Below are positions 9,429 to 18,139 of a stretch of DNA of 64,000 bases, piece after piece. Made by a program: the position numbers and the translations under genes. The DNA comes from Caldisericaceae bacterium (GTDB taxonomy: Bacteria; Caldisericota; Caldisericia; Caldisericales; Caldisericaceae), in contig JALVXB010000034.1 of the NCBI GenBank assembly GCA_027023025.1, positions 29,256 through 93,255 on the forward strand. Reading direction: 5' to 3'. Below the pieces are notes generated by a model that did not search any database, was not told the DNA's origin, and saw nothing but the letters and a program-made list of their open reading frames with translations. Every line of letters begins with the position of its first letter. Positions within the stretch are counted from its first letter, which is position 1.

Positions 9429-10514
9429 ATGAAAAAGGTAGAATTAACAGCAGGAAAATTAAAAGGTTTGAAAATGCTTGCCGATAGAGAAGGCAAGTTT
9501 AGAATGCTTGCAATCGATCAGAGAGGCTCTCTTCAAAGAATGCTTGCCAGTGCGTCCGGTAAGGATAAGTCAGAAATTGGGTATAAAGACCTTGCACTTG
9601 CAAAAAGGCTCGTCACTCAATATCTTTCTCCGTACTTTAGTGCTACGCTTATGGATCCGCAGTTCGGCGTACCAGAATCGCTGAAGTATCTTGCAAAAAC
9701 TTCTGGTTTGCTCGTTGCAAGGGAAAAGAGCGGCACCGTTGCTGCAGGGTATAACAACAGAGAAAAGAAAACCGTTTTGCTCGACGGCTGGAGCGTGGAG
9801 AAAATTAAAAAGACAGGCGCAGATGCCGTAAAATTGCTTCTTTACTATCGTCCGGACAGCACGCCTGAAATTAAAGAATATCAGGAAAACATCGTGCGTC
9901 AGGTAGGCGAAGAGTGCAAAAAGTTTGACATGCCGTTCGTCCTTGAGCCCGTAGGATACGCTTTCAAAGACGACGAACCGTCTACTGATTCTGCAGTCTA
10001 CGCAAAAAAGAAACCGGACATCGTTTTAAAGATTACGGAAGAATTTTCTAAAGAAGAGTACGGAGTGGACATTTTAAAACTCGAGTTCCCTGTAAACCTC
10101 AAGTATGTAAAGGAATTCCACAACGGATACTTTGACGGCAAAGAAAGAGAAGCCGTTTATACGCTTAAAGATGCAGAAGATATGTGCTACGCAATTACGA
10201 GGACTTCCCGCTTGCCGTGGGTAATTCTCAGTGCGGGCGTTGACATTACGGAGTTTGTTTACAATGTAGAAATTGCGTCCAAAGAAGGTGCTTCAGGGTT
10301 CCTTGCAGGCAGAGCCGTATGGAAAGAATTTGCAAAGTATTATCCAAATGAAGAGGATATGGTTGCATGGCTTTCAACTTCTGGCGTAACGAACTACTGG
10401 AGACTTTACGAAGCAAGCAAAAAAGCAGTGCCTTACTTTGAAAACAAACAGTTCAAGAGTTTTGCAAACATACAGCTTGCAGATAGCGGTGAAGACTGGT
10501 ATAAAAAGTATTAA
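9429..10514 (+). CDS. class I aldolase of the tagatose-1,6-bisphosphate aldolase (LacD) family
   Basis: This is a Schiff-base aldolase cleaving a ketohexose bisphosphate into DHAP and glyceraldehyde 3-phosphate; it may serve as the general sugar-bisphosphate aldolase, since no other is visible. Family motifs are KLKGLKMLADREGKFRMLAI followed by DQRGSLQ, and VDILKLEFPVNL, whose lysine (about 217) should form the Schiff base. The track starts at TTG 9423; ATG 9429 is preferred, with AGGAGG 7 bases upstream, giving 361 residues. It is monocistronic: its own promoter lies upstream and a hairpin terminator downstream. Substrate preference (tagatose or fructose bisphosphate) cannot be decided. Confidence 0.85.
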   Translation: MKKVELTAGKLKGLKMLADREGKFRMLAIDQRGSLQRMLASASGKDKSEIGYKDLALAKRLVTQYLSPYFSATLMDPQFGVPESLKYLAKTSGLLVAREKSGTVAAGYNNREKKTVLLDGWSVEKIKKTGADAVKLLLYYRPDSTPEIKEYQENIVRQVGEECKKFDMPFVLEPVGYAFKDDEPSTDSAVYAKKKPDIVLKITEEFSKEEYGVDILKLEFPVNLKYVKEFHNGYFDGKEREAVYTLKDAEDMCYAITRTSRLPWVILSAGVDITEFVYNVEIASKEGASGFLAGRAVWKEFAKYYPNEEDMVAWLSTSGVTNYWRLYEASKKAVPYFENKQFKSFANIQLADSGEDWYKKY

Positions 10515-10547
10515 TTTGCTTTTTAAGTCGTTAAGATAAATTATTTG

Positions 10548-10583
10548 TGCCCTCTGTGTAAAATCGGAGGGCATTTTATTTTT
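10548..10583 (+). terminator. rho-independent terminator after the aldolase gene
   Basis: TGCCCTC and GAGGGCA form a 7-bp stem around a 12-base loop (TGTGTAAAATCG), followed by TTTTATTTTT. Confidence 0.8.
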
Positions 10584-10649
10584 GAGTGAACGATTTTGTA
10601 CTTTGCGATGTCTAATATGTGGAACAAATTTAAGAGGGAGGCGTAGAAT

Positions 10650-11339
10650 ATGAAGAAAAAGATTATCGTAGTTGCAATTGTTGCTGCACTGCTTGCTGGT
10701 TTCTTTGCACTGCCAAAAATGACCTTTGCGCAGAGCAAGAGTTTTGACGAGGCGCTTTCAAACTACAACAGTGCGGTGACGGAGTTAAAGAACGAACTGC
10801 CTGCTTACAAGAGTAAAGTGGAACAGATAAAAACTCTTTCTGAGCAGGTAAGGTCGCTGTTAAAGGAGAAGAAGGAAAAGGGAGAAACGCTTTCTGATTC
10901 TGTAAAAGCAGATGTTAAAAAGTTAACGGTTGTAAGGCGTAGAGTAGAAAGAGAAAAGGACATTCGGGATGCGCGTGCATTTTATACAAAACACCTTACG
11001 GAAGAGCTAAAAAGAGCGGACAAACAGATTAAAGAAAAGAAGCAGAGTGGTGCATCGAAAGACGAGTTAAAACCCTTGCTCGAAAAAAGAATGGCCCTTC
11101 TTAGAAAAATACGGAATGTTGCACCGTTTGCCCCGGAGTTTATAGTAAAAAATAGTGATAAAGTGGTGCAAAGGGCGGAAAGTTTGAATAAGAACGGTAA
11201 AGAGAAAGAAGCAATTAGATTACTTGACCGCGCAACTAAAAAGATTAAAGGTGTAATAAAAGTTATGCAGGCAAGAGAGAAAAAGATGGACGAACTCATT
11301 GCACTGCTTAACAAGGTGAAAGGAGAATTAGGGCAATGA
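10650..11339 (+). CDS. exported coiled-coil protein of the ECF sigma cluster
   Basis: The protein has 229 residues. A clear Sec signal peptide (VVAIVAALLAGFFALP, cleavage likely after TFAQ) is followed by an almost wholly helical, Lys/Glu-rich chain (LLKEKKEKGETLSD, ELKRADKQIKEKK, VMQAREKKMDELIALLNKV). No cysteine or metal motif is evident. GAGGGAGG precedes the ATG. The stop overlaps the next gene by 4 bases. As first gene of an ECF sigma operon, an exported helical protein could act as sensor or stress chaperone in the manner of CpxP/Spy or CnrX; that is inference from context and helical content, not sequence similarity. Confidence 0.8.
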   Translation: MKKKIIVVAIVAALLAGFFALPKMTFAQSKSFDEALSNYNSAVTELKNELPAYKSKVEQIKTLSEQVRSLLKEKKEKGETLSDSVKADVKKLTVVRRRVEREKDIRDARAFYTKHLTEELKRADKQIKEKKQSGASKDELKPLLEKRMALLRKIRNVAPFAPEFIVKNSDKVVQRAESLNKNGKEKEAIRLLDRATKKIKGVIKVMQAREKKMDELIALLNKVKGELGQ

Positions 11340-11743
11340 CACATCCCTTCGTCGGATTCCTTACATTAAGGATGGTTATCTGGCTGGGAGGAGTGCTCGT
11401 TGCGCCTGTTGTGCTGATGGTGCTTTCAAAGCAGAAAGAAATTAAGGGAGAGCTGGACTACTTCGAGAGCCTCGTGCTCTCCCTGCTGTTTTTTATTGTG
11501 GCTTTTGCACCAATTATATTTTTCAAAGGCGTATTCCTCCCGATATTTAAGAAGCATCTGCTGGTTGCAAGTTTTGTATGGGCGGTTGTGGGTTTCTTTG
11601 TAGATGCTTACCTGCTAAATCTTTACAAGCGCATAGGATACTGGAAGTCGTTCCTCGTGTGGATTCTTACATTTATCGTTTCTTATAGCGGGGGATTTGT
11701 ACTTGCTTCGTTTACGATATTTTTGCTTAAAGCGTTAAGATGA
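11336..11743 (+). CDS. small integral membrane protein of the ECF sigma cluster
   Basis: The 135 residues contain about four hydrophobic helices: LRMVIWLGGVLVAPVVLMVL, VLSLLFFIVAFAPIIFF, HLLVASFVWAVVGFFVDAYL and SFLVWILTFIVSYSGGFVLA. No catalytic motif is visible and I do not recognise the family. It overlaps both neighbours by 4 bases (ATGA-type junctions), so it belongs translationally to the sigma-factor operon. It could be part of the membrane sensor or the output of the system. Confidence 0.75.
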   Translation: MTHPFVGFLTLRMVIWLGGVLVAPVVLMVLSKQKEIKGELDYFESLVLSLLFFIVAFAPIIFFKGVFLPIFKKHLLVASFVWAVVGFFVDAYLLNLYKRIGYWKSFLVWILTFIVSYSGGFVLASFTIFLLKALR

Positions 11744-12210
11744 GCGAAAGTGCAGGTACACTATCTTTTGAAGAAATTGTCGAAGAGTATTACAGTGACA
11801 TTTATAAACTTGCATTTATTATGATGAAAGATAGAAATAGCGCAGAGGATGTAACACAGGAAACATTTTTAAAAGCGAAGAGGTATTTGAATAACTTCAA
11901 AAATACATCCTCAATAAAAACCTGGCTTTACAGAATTGCGATGAACGAAGTGAAAAATTTTATTAAACAATCTGAAAAGTTCAGGAATGCAAAACCGAGA
12001 TATATGCCTTTTGTTAAAGACGATTTTAGTGACATTCGGAAGGCAATGGAGCAATTAGATAGGCAGAGCTACGAGGTTCTGTTCTTTAAGTATTTTAAGA
12101 ACTTAACGGATAAAGAGATTGCATTTATATTAAACATTCCTGAGGGTACTGTAAAGTCACGCCTGCATAGTGCAAAAGAAAAGCTAAAGGAGGTTCTGCA
12201 AAATGGATGA
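11740..12210 (+). CDS. ECF-type RNA polymerase sigma factor
   Basis: This extracytoplasmic-function sigma-70 factor has the normal 156 residues. Region 2 is EIVEEYYSDIYKLAFIMM with AEDVTQETFLKA and IKTWLYRIAMNEVKNF; region 4 is SYEVLFFKYFKNLTDKEIAF followed by NIPEGTVKSRLHSAKEKL. It would redirect RNA polymerase to a small regulon, probably including its own operon. The start overlaps the membrane-protein stop by 4 bases, and the stop overlaps the next small gene by 8 bases, as expected if that gene is the anti-sigma factor. Confidence 0.93.
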   Translation: MSESAGTLSFEEIVEEYYSDIYKLAFIMMKDRNSAEDVTQETFLKAKRYLNNFKNTSSIKTWLYRIAMNEVKNFIKQSEKFRNAKPRYMPFVKDDFSDIRKAMEQLDRQSYEVLFFKYFKNLTDKEIAFILNIPEGTVKSRLHSAKEKLKEVLQNG

Positions 12211-12415
12211 GAAAATTGAGCAATTTTTTAAAGAAGAATACGACAAAATTAAAGTGCCGAAAGGCTTAAAGCGGAAAATTCTGTCAGGGGAAAACAATAA
12301 AATATTTATTATAGCAGCAGTTTCTGCATCTGCTTTTGTGTTGTTCCTTGCGCTGACTTTTGTGCAATTTTCTCCTATGTTTGACAGCATTATTACGGGA
12401 ATTACGCTACCGTAA
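12203..12415 (+). CDS. tiny single-pass membrane protein, putative anti-sigma factor
   Basis: The protein has only 70 residues: a charged N-terminal tail of about 33 residues (MDEKIEQFFKEEYDKIKVPK), one transmembrane helix (FIIAAVSASAFVLFLALTFV, about 35-54) and about 16 residues outside. It overlaps the sigma gene by 8 bases and has AAAGGAGG upstream. Position, topology and overlap fit an anti-sigma factor, and a very short tail plus one helix recalls CnrY-type anti-sigmas. The zinc motif HxxxCxxC of ZAS anti-sigmas is absent. The function is inferred, not shown by similarity. Confidence 0.7.
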   Translation: MDEKIEQFFKEEYDKIKVPKGLKRKILSGENNKIFIIAAVSASAFVLFLALTFVQFSPMFDSIITGITLP

Positions 12416-12422
12416 AGAGTGC

Positions 12423-13535
12423 TTAATCGATCGTAAAGACCTCCGGAAGGAGCTCCACGCAGAGCATACAGCCAAAGCATATTTTTTTGTCTATCGTATA
12501 ACCCTGCTCTGTTTTTTTAATTGCACCAATAGGGCAGGTGAATTCGATTTTCGAAATACGCTTGTCATCTGGATTTGTAATTGTAGGTATTCGCCTTCTT
12601 TTTCTGCTTCCGTATTTTAGCAGATTTTTCAATTCTTTTCTGAAGCGAAGGAATTCGTCTCCGTAGAGAGAGACATGCGCAAACAGTCCTGCGCCAAAGC
12701 CCATATCGTCGCCTGCTTTGTTCGTTTTTACATCTCTTGAGCGATATCCTATGAGGACGGCAGAAAGTGAATCAAGGGCAAGTCCGTCTTCAGAAAATAA
12801 AATTGCGCCTATTTTATCGAGCTCTTCGTCATCCGTTAAGTCGCCCTGCACGGCATCCACTACACCAAATGCAATGCGGTCTTTTATTAAGGCGTATGTT
12901 TCTACCAGTGCATTTTCGAATTCTCCAAACTTCAGTTTTCTTACGAGGATTTCGTTTCTCGTCATCGTCGGAACGATAGAAAGCATAGCATTTACGATTC
13001 CTCCAAGTGTGGAAACAGGGGAAACTTTTAATTTAATCACTGGAATAACGAAGTCTGAGTCCACAATTGTTACAGGAATAAATGCATTTTTTAGCGTCCT
13101 TTTACCTTTTATCCCCATTTTTTCTATTTGCTTTTCTTTGCTGTACTGCACAGGGGAGAGAAGTCCAAATCCTCTGAAGTGGTCGGGCATTTTTTCGGTG
13201 TGGAGCGGCACAGTGAGCTTTACATACCTATCTTTTCTGAAGTCTACAAAACGGATGCCGTATTTTTCAAATAGGTTTTTGTATTCCTCAGGCAGGTTGT
13301 GTGCAAAAATAGAAGCACCTGCCGTAATCTCCTTTACGCCGCTTTTTTTAAGAAATTCTATTATTTCTTTTAAGACCGTTAAGTGGGGCAGCGGAAAGTC
13401 GAAGTATATTACGACACTTTTGTCTTTCAGGTTTTGTGCTTTTTCCTCTGCAAAAGGCGTGCTGATAACTCTAAATGCCTCTTTTACTTCTGCTTCGTCG
13501 TAACTTTTGCATTCTATTATTCCTACTGAACTCAT
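12423..13535 (-). CDS. DUF362 domain protein with C-terminal iron-sulfur motif
   Basis: This 370-residue protein belongs to the DUF362 family, whose biochemical role is undefined. The body contains KDKSVVIYFDFPLPH, the helix-turn VLKEIIEFLKKSGVKEITAG, NAFIPVTIVDSDFVIPVIKL and ALDSLSAVLIGY, typical for the family. The C-terminus has TCPIGAI and CFGCMLCVELLP, a single ferredoxin-like cluster with four cysteines. ATG 13535 is chosen over 13559 because it overlaps the upstream stop (TAATG) and has AAAGGAAGTGA before it. It is the last gene of the ftsH-side minus-strand run, convergent with the anti-sigma candidate 8 bases away. An electron-transfer role is plausible. Confidence 0.83.
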   Translation of the reverse strand: MSSVGIIECKSYDEAEVKEAFRVISTPFAEEKAQNLKDKSVVIYFDFPLPHLTVLKEIIEFLKKSGVKEITAGASIFAHNLPEEYKNLFEKYGIRFVDFRKDRYVKLTVPLHTEKMPDHFRGFGLLSPVQYSKEKQIEKMGIKGKRTLKNAFIPVTIVDSDFVIPVIKLKVSPVSTLGGIVNAMLSIVPTMTRNEILVRKLKFGEFENALVETYALIKDRIAFGVVDAVQGDLTDDEELDKIGAILFSEDGLALDSLSAVLIGYRSRDVKTNKAGDDMGFGAGLFAHVSLYGDEFLRFRKELKNLLKYGSRKRRRIPTITNPDDKRISKIEFTCPIGAIKKTEQGYTIDKKICFGCMLCVELLPEVFTID

Positions 13536-14329
13536 TAACTCACTTCCTTTCTTTTGCAAATTTCACTCAGCGGGCAACTGCTGCATAAGGGTTTTGTTTT
13601 GCAAAATAGTTTTCCTTCTGCAACGATTAGTGCATGCATTTCCTTGAAAGTATATACACATACATCTTCTTTAGGTTTAATGCTTTTGTTTATGTATTCC
13701 GTAAACTTGCTTTCGCAAAGCGCACTTTCAAATGTTTTTCTAATCGTTTCGTAATCCGTGCTTTCACATACGCCTAACCTGTTATATATGCGTTTTGTGT
13801 AAGCATCTACCACAAATATTTTTTTATCCAGAGCGTAAAGCAAAATTGAGTCTGCAGTTTCCCTGCCAATTCCTTTTATAAAAAGAAGTTCTTCCCTTAG
13901 TGCAGTTAAAGGTTGCTCTTTCATTTTTGAAATGTCTCCGCCGTATTTTCTCACGAAGTATTCCACAAAGATTTTTAGTCTTTCTGCCTTTACATTGTAA
14001 AAACCCGCAGGCTTTATGATCTGCGCAAGTGCTTCTGTGTCTTTATTAAGAATTCTTTCTGGAGAAAGCAATCCTTCCTTTTTTAGGTTATTGATTGCCT
14101 TCTCCACATTTTTCCACGCCGTTTGCTGCGTAAGGATTGCCCCCACCATTACCTCAAACGGCGTGTCGCCTGGCCACCAGTACTGTGGCCCAAACTTATT
14201 GAACAGCAGGAGGAATGTTTTTTGAATTACTTTTAGTTTCTTTATTTGAATCTGTTTCTTCGTTTGTCTTCTCCTGTTGCGTTTGTGAGATTTGTTCTTC
14301 TTTGCCGTTTTCTTTTTTAACTTTTGCAA
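13535..14329 (-). CDS. endonuclease III-like HhH-GPD DNA glycosylase (start uncertain)
   Basis: This second HhH-GPD protein has the core FGPQYWWPGDTPFEVMVGAI, LTQQTAW, HhH IKGIGRETADSILLYAL, VDAYTKRIYNRLG with the catalytic aspartate, and a C-terminal 4Fe-4S pattern CKTKPLCSSCPLSEIC. Where endonuclease III has its lyase lysine (GRKTA) this has glutamate (GRETA), so it is probably a monofunctional glycosylase. The 5' end is odd: the only ATG/GTG/TTG start before the conserved core is TTG 14329, 134 bases inside ftsH, which adds a Lys/Arg-rich 34-residue tail. An ATT at 14227 or a CTG could instead be used. Confidence 0.85.
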   Translation of the reverse strand: MQKLKKKTAKKNKSHKRNRRRQTKKQIQIKKLKVIQKTFLLLFNKFGPQYWWPGDTPFEVMVGAILTQQTAWKNVEKAINNLKKEGLLSPERILNKDTEALAQIIKPAGFYNVKAERLKIFVEYFVRKYGGDISKMKEQPLTALREELLFIKGIGRETADSILLYALDKKIFVVDAYTKRIYNRLGVCESTDYETIRKTFESALCESKFTEYINKSIKPKEDVCVYTFKEMHALIVAEGKLFCKTKPLCSSCPLSEICKRKEVS

Positions 14330-16157
14330 GAAGGTTTTTCAATTCTTCTCCCTGGAGGGTTTCTTTTTTAAGGAGAGTGTGTGCAATCTCAAGAACGGTA
14401 TCTTTTTGTTCTTTGAGTACATCCTTTGCGTGTTTGTAACAGGTTTCTACAATTCGTTTTACTTCGGCGTCTATAAGGTCTGCAGTCTTCTCGCTGTAGT
14501 TTCTTTCTTCTCCCAATTCTTTGCCGAGAAAAACGAGTTCGTTTTCTTTGCCAAAGGCAATGGGCCCGAGTTTCTCACTCATTCCGTATGCGCGCACCAT
14601 TTTTCTTGCGATGTCTGATGCGCGTTGAAGGTCGTTTGCTGCGCCTGTTGATACTTCGTGCAGGAATACTTCTTCTGCTGCGCGCCCTCCAAGTAAGGCA
14701 GATATTTTATTCATCAGTTCGCTTTTCTTTTGAAGGTATTTATCCCGTGCAGGGAGCTGCAAGTTGTATCCTAGTGCCATACCTCTGGAAACGATGGATA
14801 TCCTGTGCACGAGGTCGCCTGTTGGCAGTGCCGTCGTGATTACTGCATGTCCTGTTTCGTGCAATGCAACTGCCCACTTTTCTTCGGGCGACAGGACGAG
14901 AGATTTTTTCTCTGGCCCTGCAATGACTTTGTCTATTGCTTCTTCGATTTCTTGTTGAGTGATCTTTTCTTTATCTTTTCGTGCAGCAAGAAGTGCTGCC
15001 TCGTTAAGTAAATTTTCAAGGTCCGCTCCGCTAAATCCTGCTGTTTGCTGTGCAATCGACTTTAAGTCTACATCGTCTGAAAGTGGCTTATTTCTTGCGT
15101 GAATTTTTAAGATTTCCTCACGCTCTTTAGTGTCTGGTAAACCTACCACGATTCTTCTATCGAAACGCCCTGGCCTAAGCAGTGCAGGGTCGAGTATGTC
15201 TGGCCTGTTTGTTGCAGCAATTACGATAATACCCGTGTGGGGGTCGAAACCGTCCATTTCTACGAGCAACTGATTGAGGGTTTGTTCTCTTTCGTCGTGT
15301 CCTCCGCCAATGCCTGCGCCTCTATATCTTCCTACTGCATCAATTTCGTCAATAAATACGATGCACGGCGCGTATGTGCGTGCCTGGTTAAATAGATCAC
15401 GCACCCTTGATGCGCCAACTCCTACGAACATTTCGACGAATTCAGAACCAGAAACAGAAAAAAACGGTACATTTGCTTCACCTGCAACTGCACGCGCTAT
15501 AAGTGTTTTTCCACATCCGGGAGGCCCTACGAGCAAAACGCCTTTTGGTATCTTTGCACCGTAGCGTGCAAACTTTCGCGGATTTTTAAGGAAACTAATT
15601 ATCTCCTGTAGTTCTTCTTTTACTTCTTCTGCACCTGCAACATCTTTGAATGTAACTTTTGGCTTGTTATCTAAAAATAGTTTTGCTTTGCTTCTTCCAA
15701 AGTTAAATGCCTGGCTTCCACCTCCGCCTGCACCTGCCATCATTCTTTGCATGATAAACCACCATACACCTATGATGAGTATCCAGGGGACGATGTTTAC
15801 CAGGATTGTCCAGAGCATCGTGCTTGAGGGGTTTACATCGTAGTCTATACCTTTTTTAAGAGCAATGTCTTCGAGAGTATTAATATTCGAAGTCGTGTAA
15901 GATTCTACTTTATTACCGTTCTTTAGTGTTCCTATAACGAGCGTAGGTACACTGTCGTTTGTTTTTACTACGATACTCTTCATTTCGCCGTTTTCGGCAT
16001 ACGAGATAAACTGGGAATACGATATTCTCTTTATGGGTGTACCACCGCCGAAATTAAACATTTTTGCGACGGCAAATATCATTCCTATTAAAATAATCCA
16101 GGCAATAGCCTCTCTTATAATTAATTGTTTATCAGGACCTTTTTTATTATTTCCCAT
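14196..16157 (-). CDS. ftsH: ATP-dependent zinc metalloprotease FtsH
   Basis: This membrane-bound AAA+ protease degrades misfolded membrane proteins and short-lived regulators. Transmembrane helices lie at about 17-34 and 115-135, enclosing a periplasmic domain. Walker A GPPGCGKT is at 211-218, Walker [12 protein letters not shown] near 266-276, the second region of homology [20 protein letters not shown] near 315-334, and the zinc site HETGH at 433-437. The 653 residues end in a hydrophilic tail rich in Glu, Gln, Asn and Ser, which overlaps the next gene. It starts 11 bases after hpt; the tilS-hpt-ftsH order is common in bacteria. Confidence 0.97.
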   Translation of the reverse strand: MGNNKKGPDKQLIIREAIAWIILIGMIFAVAKMFNFGGGTPIKRISYSQFISYAENGEMKSIVVKTNDSVPTLVIGTLKNGNKVESYTTSNINTLEDIALKKGIDYDVNPSSTMLWTILVNIVPWILIIGVWWFIMQRMMAGAGGGGSQAFNFGRSKAKLFLDNKPKVTFKDVAGAEEVKEELQEIISFLKNPRKFARYGAKIPKGVLLVGPPGCGKTLIARAVAGEANVPFFSVSGSEFVEMFVGVGASRVRDLFNQARTYAPCIVFIDEIDAVGRYRGAGIGGGHDEREQTLNQLLVEMDGFDPHTGIIVIAATNRPDILDPALLRPGRFDRRIVVGLPDTKEREEILKIHARNKPLSDDVDLKSIAQQTAGFSGADLENLLNEAALLAARKDKEKITQQEIEEAIDKVIAGPEKKSLVLSPEEKWAVALHETGHAVITTALPTGDLVHRISIVSRGMALGYNLQLPARDKYLQKKSELMNKISALLGGRAAEEVFLHEVSTGAANDLQRASDIARKMVRAYGMSEKLGPIAFGKENELVFLGKELGEERNYSEKTADLIDAEVKRIVETCYKHAKDVLKEQKDTVLEIAHTLLKKETLQGEELKNLLAKVKKENGKEEQISQTQQEKTNEETDSNKETKSNSKNIPPAVQ

Positions 16158-16168
16158 AAATTGTTTGA

Positions 16169-16711
16169 TTACTCCTTTCTGTAAATTTTTTCTTTTAGTA
16201 TTCCAATGAATGGCAAATTTCTATACTTTTCTTCGTAGTCCAGGCCGTAGCCGACGACGAACTCATTTGGCACTTTGAACCCGTAGTAATCTACTTTAAT
16301 GGGTATGAGTCGTCTTTCCTCTTTATCGAGCAGACTTGCTATTTTAAGGCTTGCCGGTTTTCTCGTGCTGAGTAGCCTCGTTACGGCGTCCATCGTAAGA
16401 CCGGTATCAACGATGTCTTCTACGATAAGTACATGTCTATTTTTAATGGAAGTATCGAGGTCTTTCAGAATTTTTACCTGTCCTGTTGAGTCTGTTTTGC
16501 CGCCGTAGCTTGAAATTGCCATAAAGTCTACTGACATCGGGATGTCAATTTTCCGCACGAGGTCTGCAAGGAACATAAACGCACCACGCAAGATACACAC
16601 GAGTAAGGGAAATTTCCCTTCGTAATCTTTGCTGATTTGCATTCCAAGTTCTTCAATTCTTTTATTTATGTCCTGTTCGTTGAAAAGCACTTCTTTTATA
16701 TCGTTTTTCAT
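16169..16711 (-). CDS. hpt: hypoxanthine phosphoribosyltransferase
   Basis: This purine salvage enzyme joins hypoxanthine or guanine to PRPP. The 180 residues fit the family, the PRPP-binding loop is VLIVEDIVDTGLTMDAV, and VLFNEQDINKRIEELGMQIS is the usual N-terminus. No Shine-Dalgarno precedes the ATG; a TATAAT box ends 7 bases upstream, so the message is probably leaderless. It sits between tilS and ftsH, with its own promoter in the 51-base gap after tilS. Confidence 0.95.
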   Translation of the reverse strand: MKNDIKEVLFNEQDINKRIEELGMQISKDYEGKFPLLVCILRGAFMFLADLVRKIDIPMSVDFMAISSYGGKTDSTGQVKILKDLDTSIKNRHVLIVEDIVDTGLTMDAVTRLLSTRKPASLKIASLLDKEERRLIPIKVDYYGFKVPNEFVVGYGLDYEEKYRNLPFIGILKEKIYRKE

Positions 16712-16718
16712 AGGAATT

Positions 16719-16724
16719 ATTATA
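16719..16724 (-). promoter_or_regulatory. -10 box of hpt, leaderless type
   Basis: TATAAT on the minus strand ends 7 bases before the hpt ATG, with AATTCCT between and no Shine-Dalgarno. The -35 region is T-rich and not recognisable. Confidence 0.5.
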
Positions 16725-16762
16725 GCATAAATTTTTTAATCAAAAAAAGAAAATGAATATCG

Positions 16763-18139
16763 TTAACCTCCTTCGCTTTTTACTTCGGCGATAAGTACCG
16801 TTTTTGTTTTCTTATTTACTTTGTAAAGTGCACTTCTTCTTATGCCAATTACCCAGAGTACTTCATCGTTTGCATCCACGAGAATGGGTACTTTTGCACG
16901 CTCTGCTACTGGTATTTTGGCATCTGTGAATAAATCCTGCAATTTTTTCGTGCCGTTTTCTATCTTTATTCTGTCTCCCGCTTTCCTGAACCTTACTTTC
17001 AGTGGAAGTGATAGTTTTTCAAGGTCAAATACAACACGATTTTTATTTAGTTCCCTGATATTCTTATTATTTGTCGTGTATAGCCGGATTGTTGCATTTG
17101 CTTCTTTTATAAATTTTGTATCTGGTATGTCAAGTTCGTATTCTTCGTCTGTAGTAAACGGAATTTCTTTTTCCTCGTCTATAAAGAATACATCGTCTTT
17201 TTTGAATATAAATAAGTTTCCATAGAAATTTTCTTTTTTTTCTTTGCTGTGTAAGAATTTAAGGATTCTCTCCACGCGCTCGAACGAGGCTTTTTTTTCT
17301 CCAAACAGTTTCTTGATAATGCGGCGCTGCTCGAATCTGGGCAGAGAAAGGAAAATCTTCGTCGAGTAATAAACTTTTCCGTTTTCTTTAAACGAAATGA
17401 TTTCTTTATCTTTTTCTACGACTTTACTAAGGAAGTTATTTTCTTCACGAATTATGTCACTCATTGAAGCGGTGTTGTCTTTAAAAGATTCGTTAATTGC
17501 CGTTATAAGCGGAATAATCTGGTGTCTTATTCTATTTCGCGCATAATCCATAGAAAAGTTTGTCCAGTCTGTTTTGTATGGAATTTTATGCGTTAAAAGG
17601 AATTTTTCTATTTTGCGTTTTTCAATAAAGAGTATTGGATGTATAATTCCGTTAAAACTTTTTGGACTTATGCCTATGAGTCCTTCCATTCCACTGCCTT
17701 TTACGATGTGATAAAGAACTGTTTCGACGAGGTCGTCTTTGTTGTGTGCAAGTGCAATTTTATTAAATGCGTGTTGGTCTTTAACTTTAAACAGAAAGTT
17801 AAACCGTTCTTTTCTTGCTGCTTCCTCTACTGTGATCTTTTCTTCTCCTGCTATTTTTTTGACATTGGATTCTCCGTAAAAAAAGTTTAGGCCTAATTTT
17901 TCAGTAAATAATTTTACGAAATTTGTTTCCTCTTCAGCCTCTCTGCGTAACTTATGGTTGAATGTTGCAACTGCAATTTCAAAGCGCAGTTTATCTTTTA
18001 ATTTGTTCAGAGCATAAAGCATAAACATCGAGTCAGGTCCGCCGGATACGCCAAGAAGAACTTTATCTCCGCTTTCGATCAAATTGTATTTTTCAATCGT
18101 ATTTTTTACGATTTTTATTATACTTTTTTCTTTTGTCAT
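16763..18139 (-). CDS. tilS: tRNA(Ile)-lysidine synthase
   Basis: TilS attaches lysine to C34 of the CAU-anticodon tRNA-Ile so that it reads AUA. The PP-loop motif LLGVSGGPDSMFMLYAL (about 28-44) is at the N-terminus, followed by ATFNHKLRREAEEE and RNRIRHQIIPLI. The C-terminal part (VRFRKAGDRIKIENGTKKLQ) is the TilS substrate-binding domain. The length of 458 residues is usual. Its start overlaps the stop of the DUF4032 gene by 4 bases, so the two are co-translated; hpt and ftsH follow. Confidence 0.95.
   Translation of the reverse strand: MTKEKSIIKIVKNTIEKYNLIESGDKVLLGVSGGPDSMFMLYALNKLKDKLRFEIAVATFNHKLRREAEEETNFVKLFTEKLGLNFFYGESNVKKIAGEEKITVEEAARKERFNFLFKVKDQHAFNKIALAHNKDDLVETVLYHIVKGSGMEGLIGISPKSFNGIIHPILFIEKRKIEKFLLTHKIPYKTDWTNFSMDYARNRIRHQIIPLITAINESFKDNTASMSDIIREENNFLSKVVEKDKEIISFKENGKVYYSTKIFLSLPRFEQRRIIKKLFGEKKASFERVERILKFLHSKEKKENFYGNLFIFKKDDVFFIDEEKEIPFTTDEEYELDIPDTKFIKEANATIRLYTTNNKNIRELNKNRVVFDLEKLSLPLKVRFRKAGDRIKIENGTKKLQDLFTDAKIPVAERAKVPILVDANDEVLWVIGIRRSALYKVNKKTKTVLIAEVKSEGG

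Noticed and set aside
12718-13503. 261-codon plus-strand ORF inside the DUF362 gene
   Set aside because: Antisense shadow. The minus-strand frame has the family motifs, the cysteine pattern and coupled start.
13535-14329. Second HhH-GPD protein as MutY
   Set aside because: It has no C-terminal Nudix-like domain, and the HhH reads GRETADS rather than the MutY GRSTAGA type.
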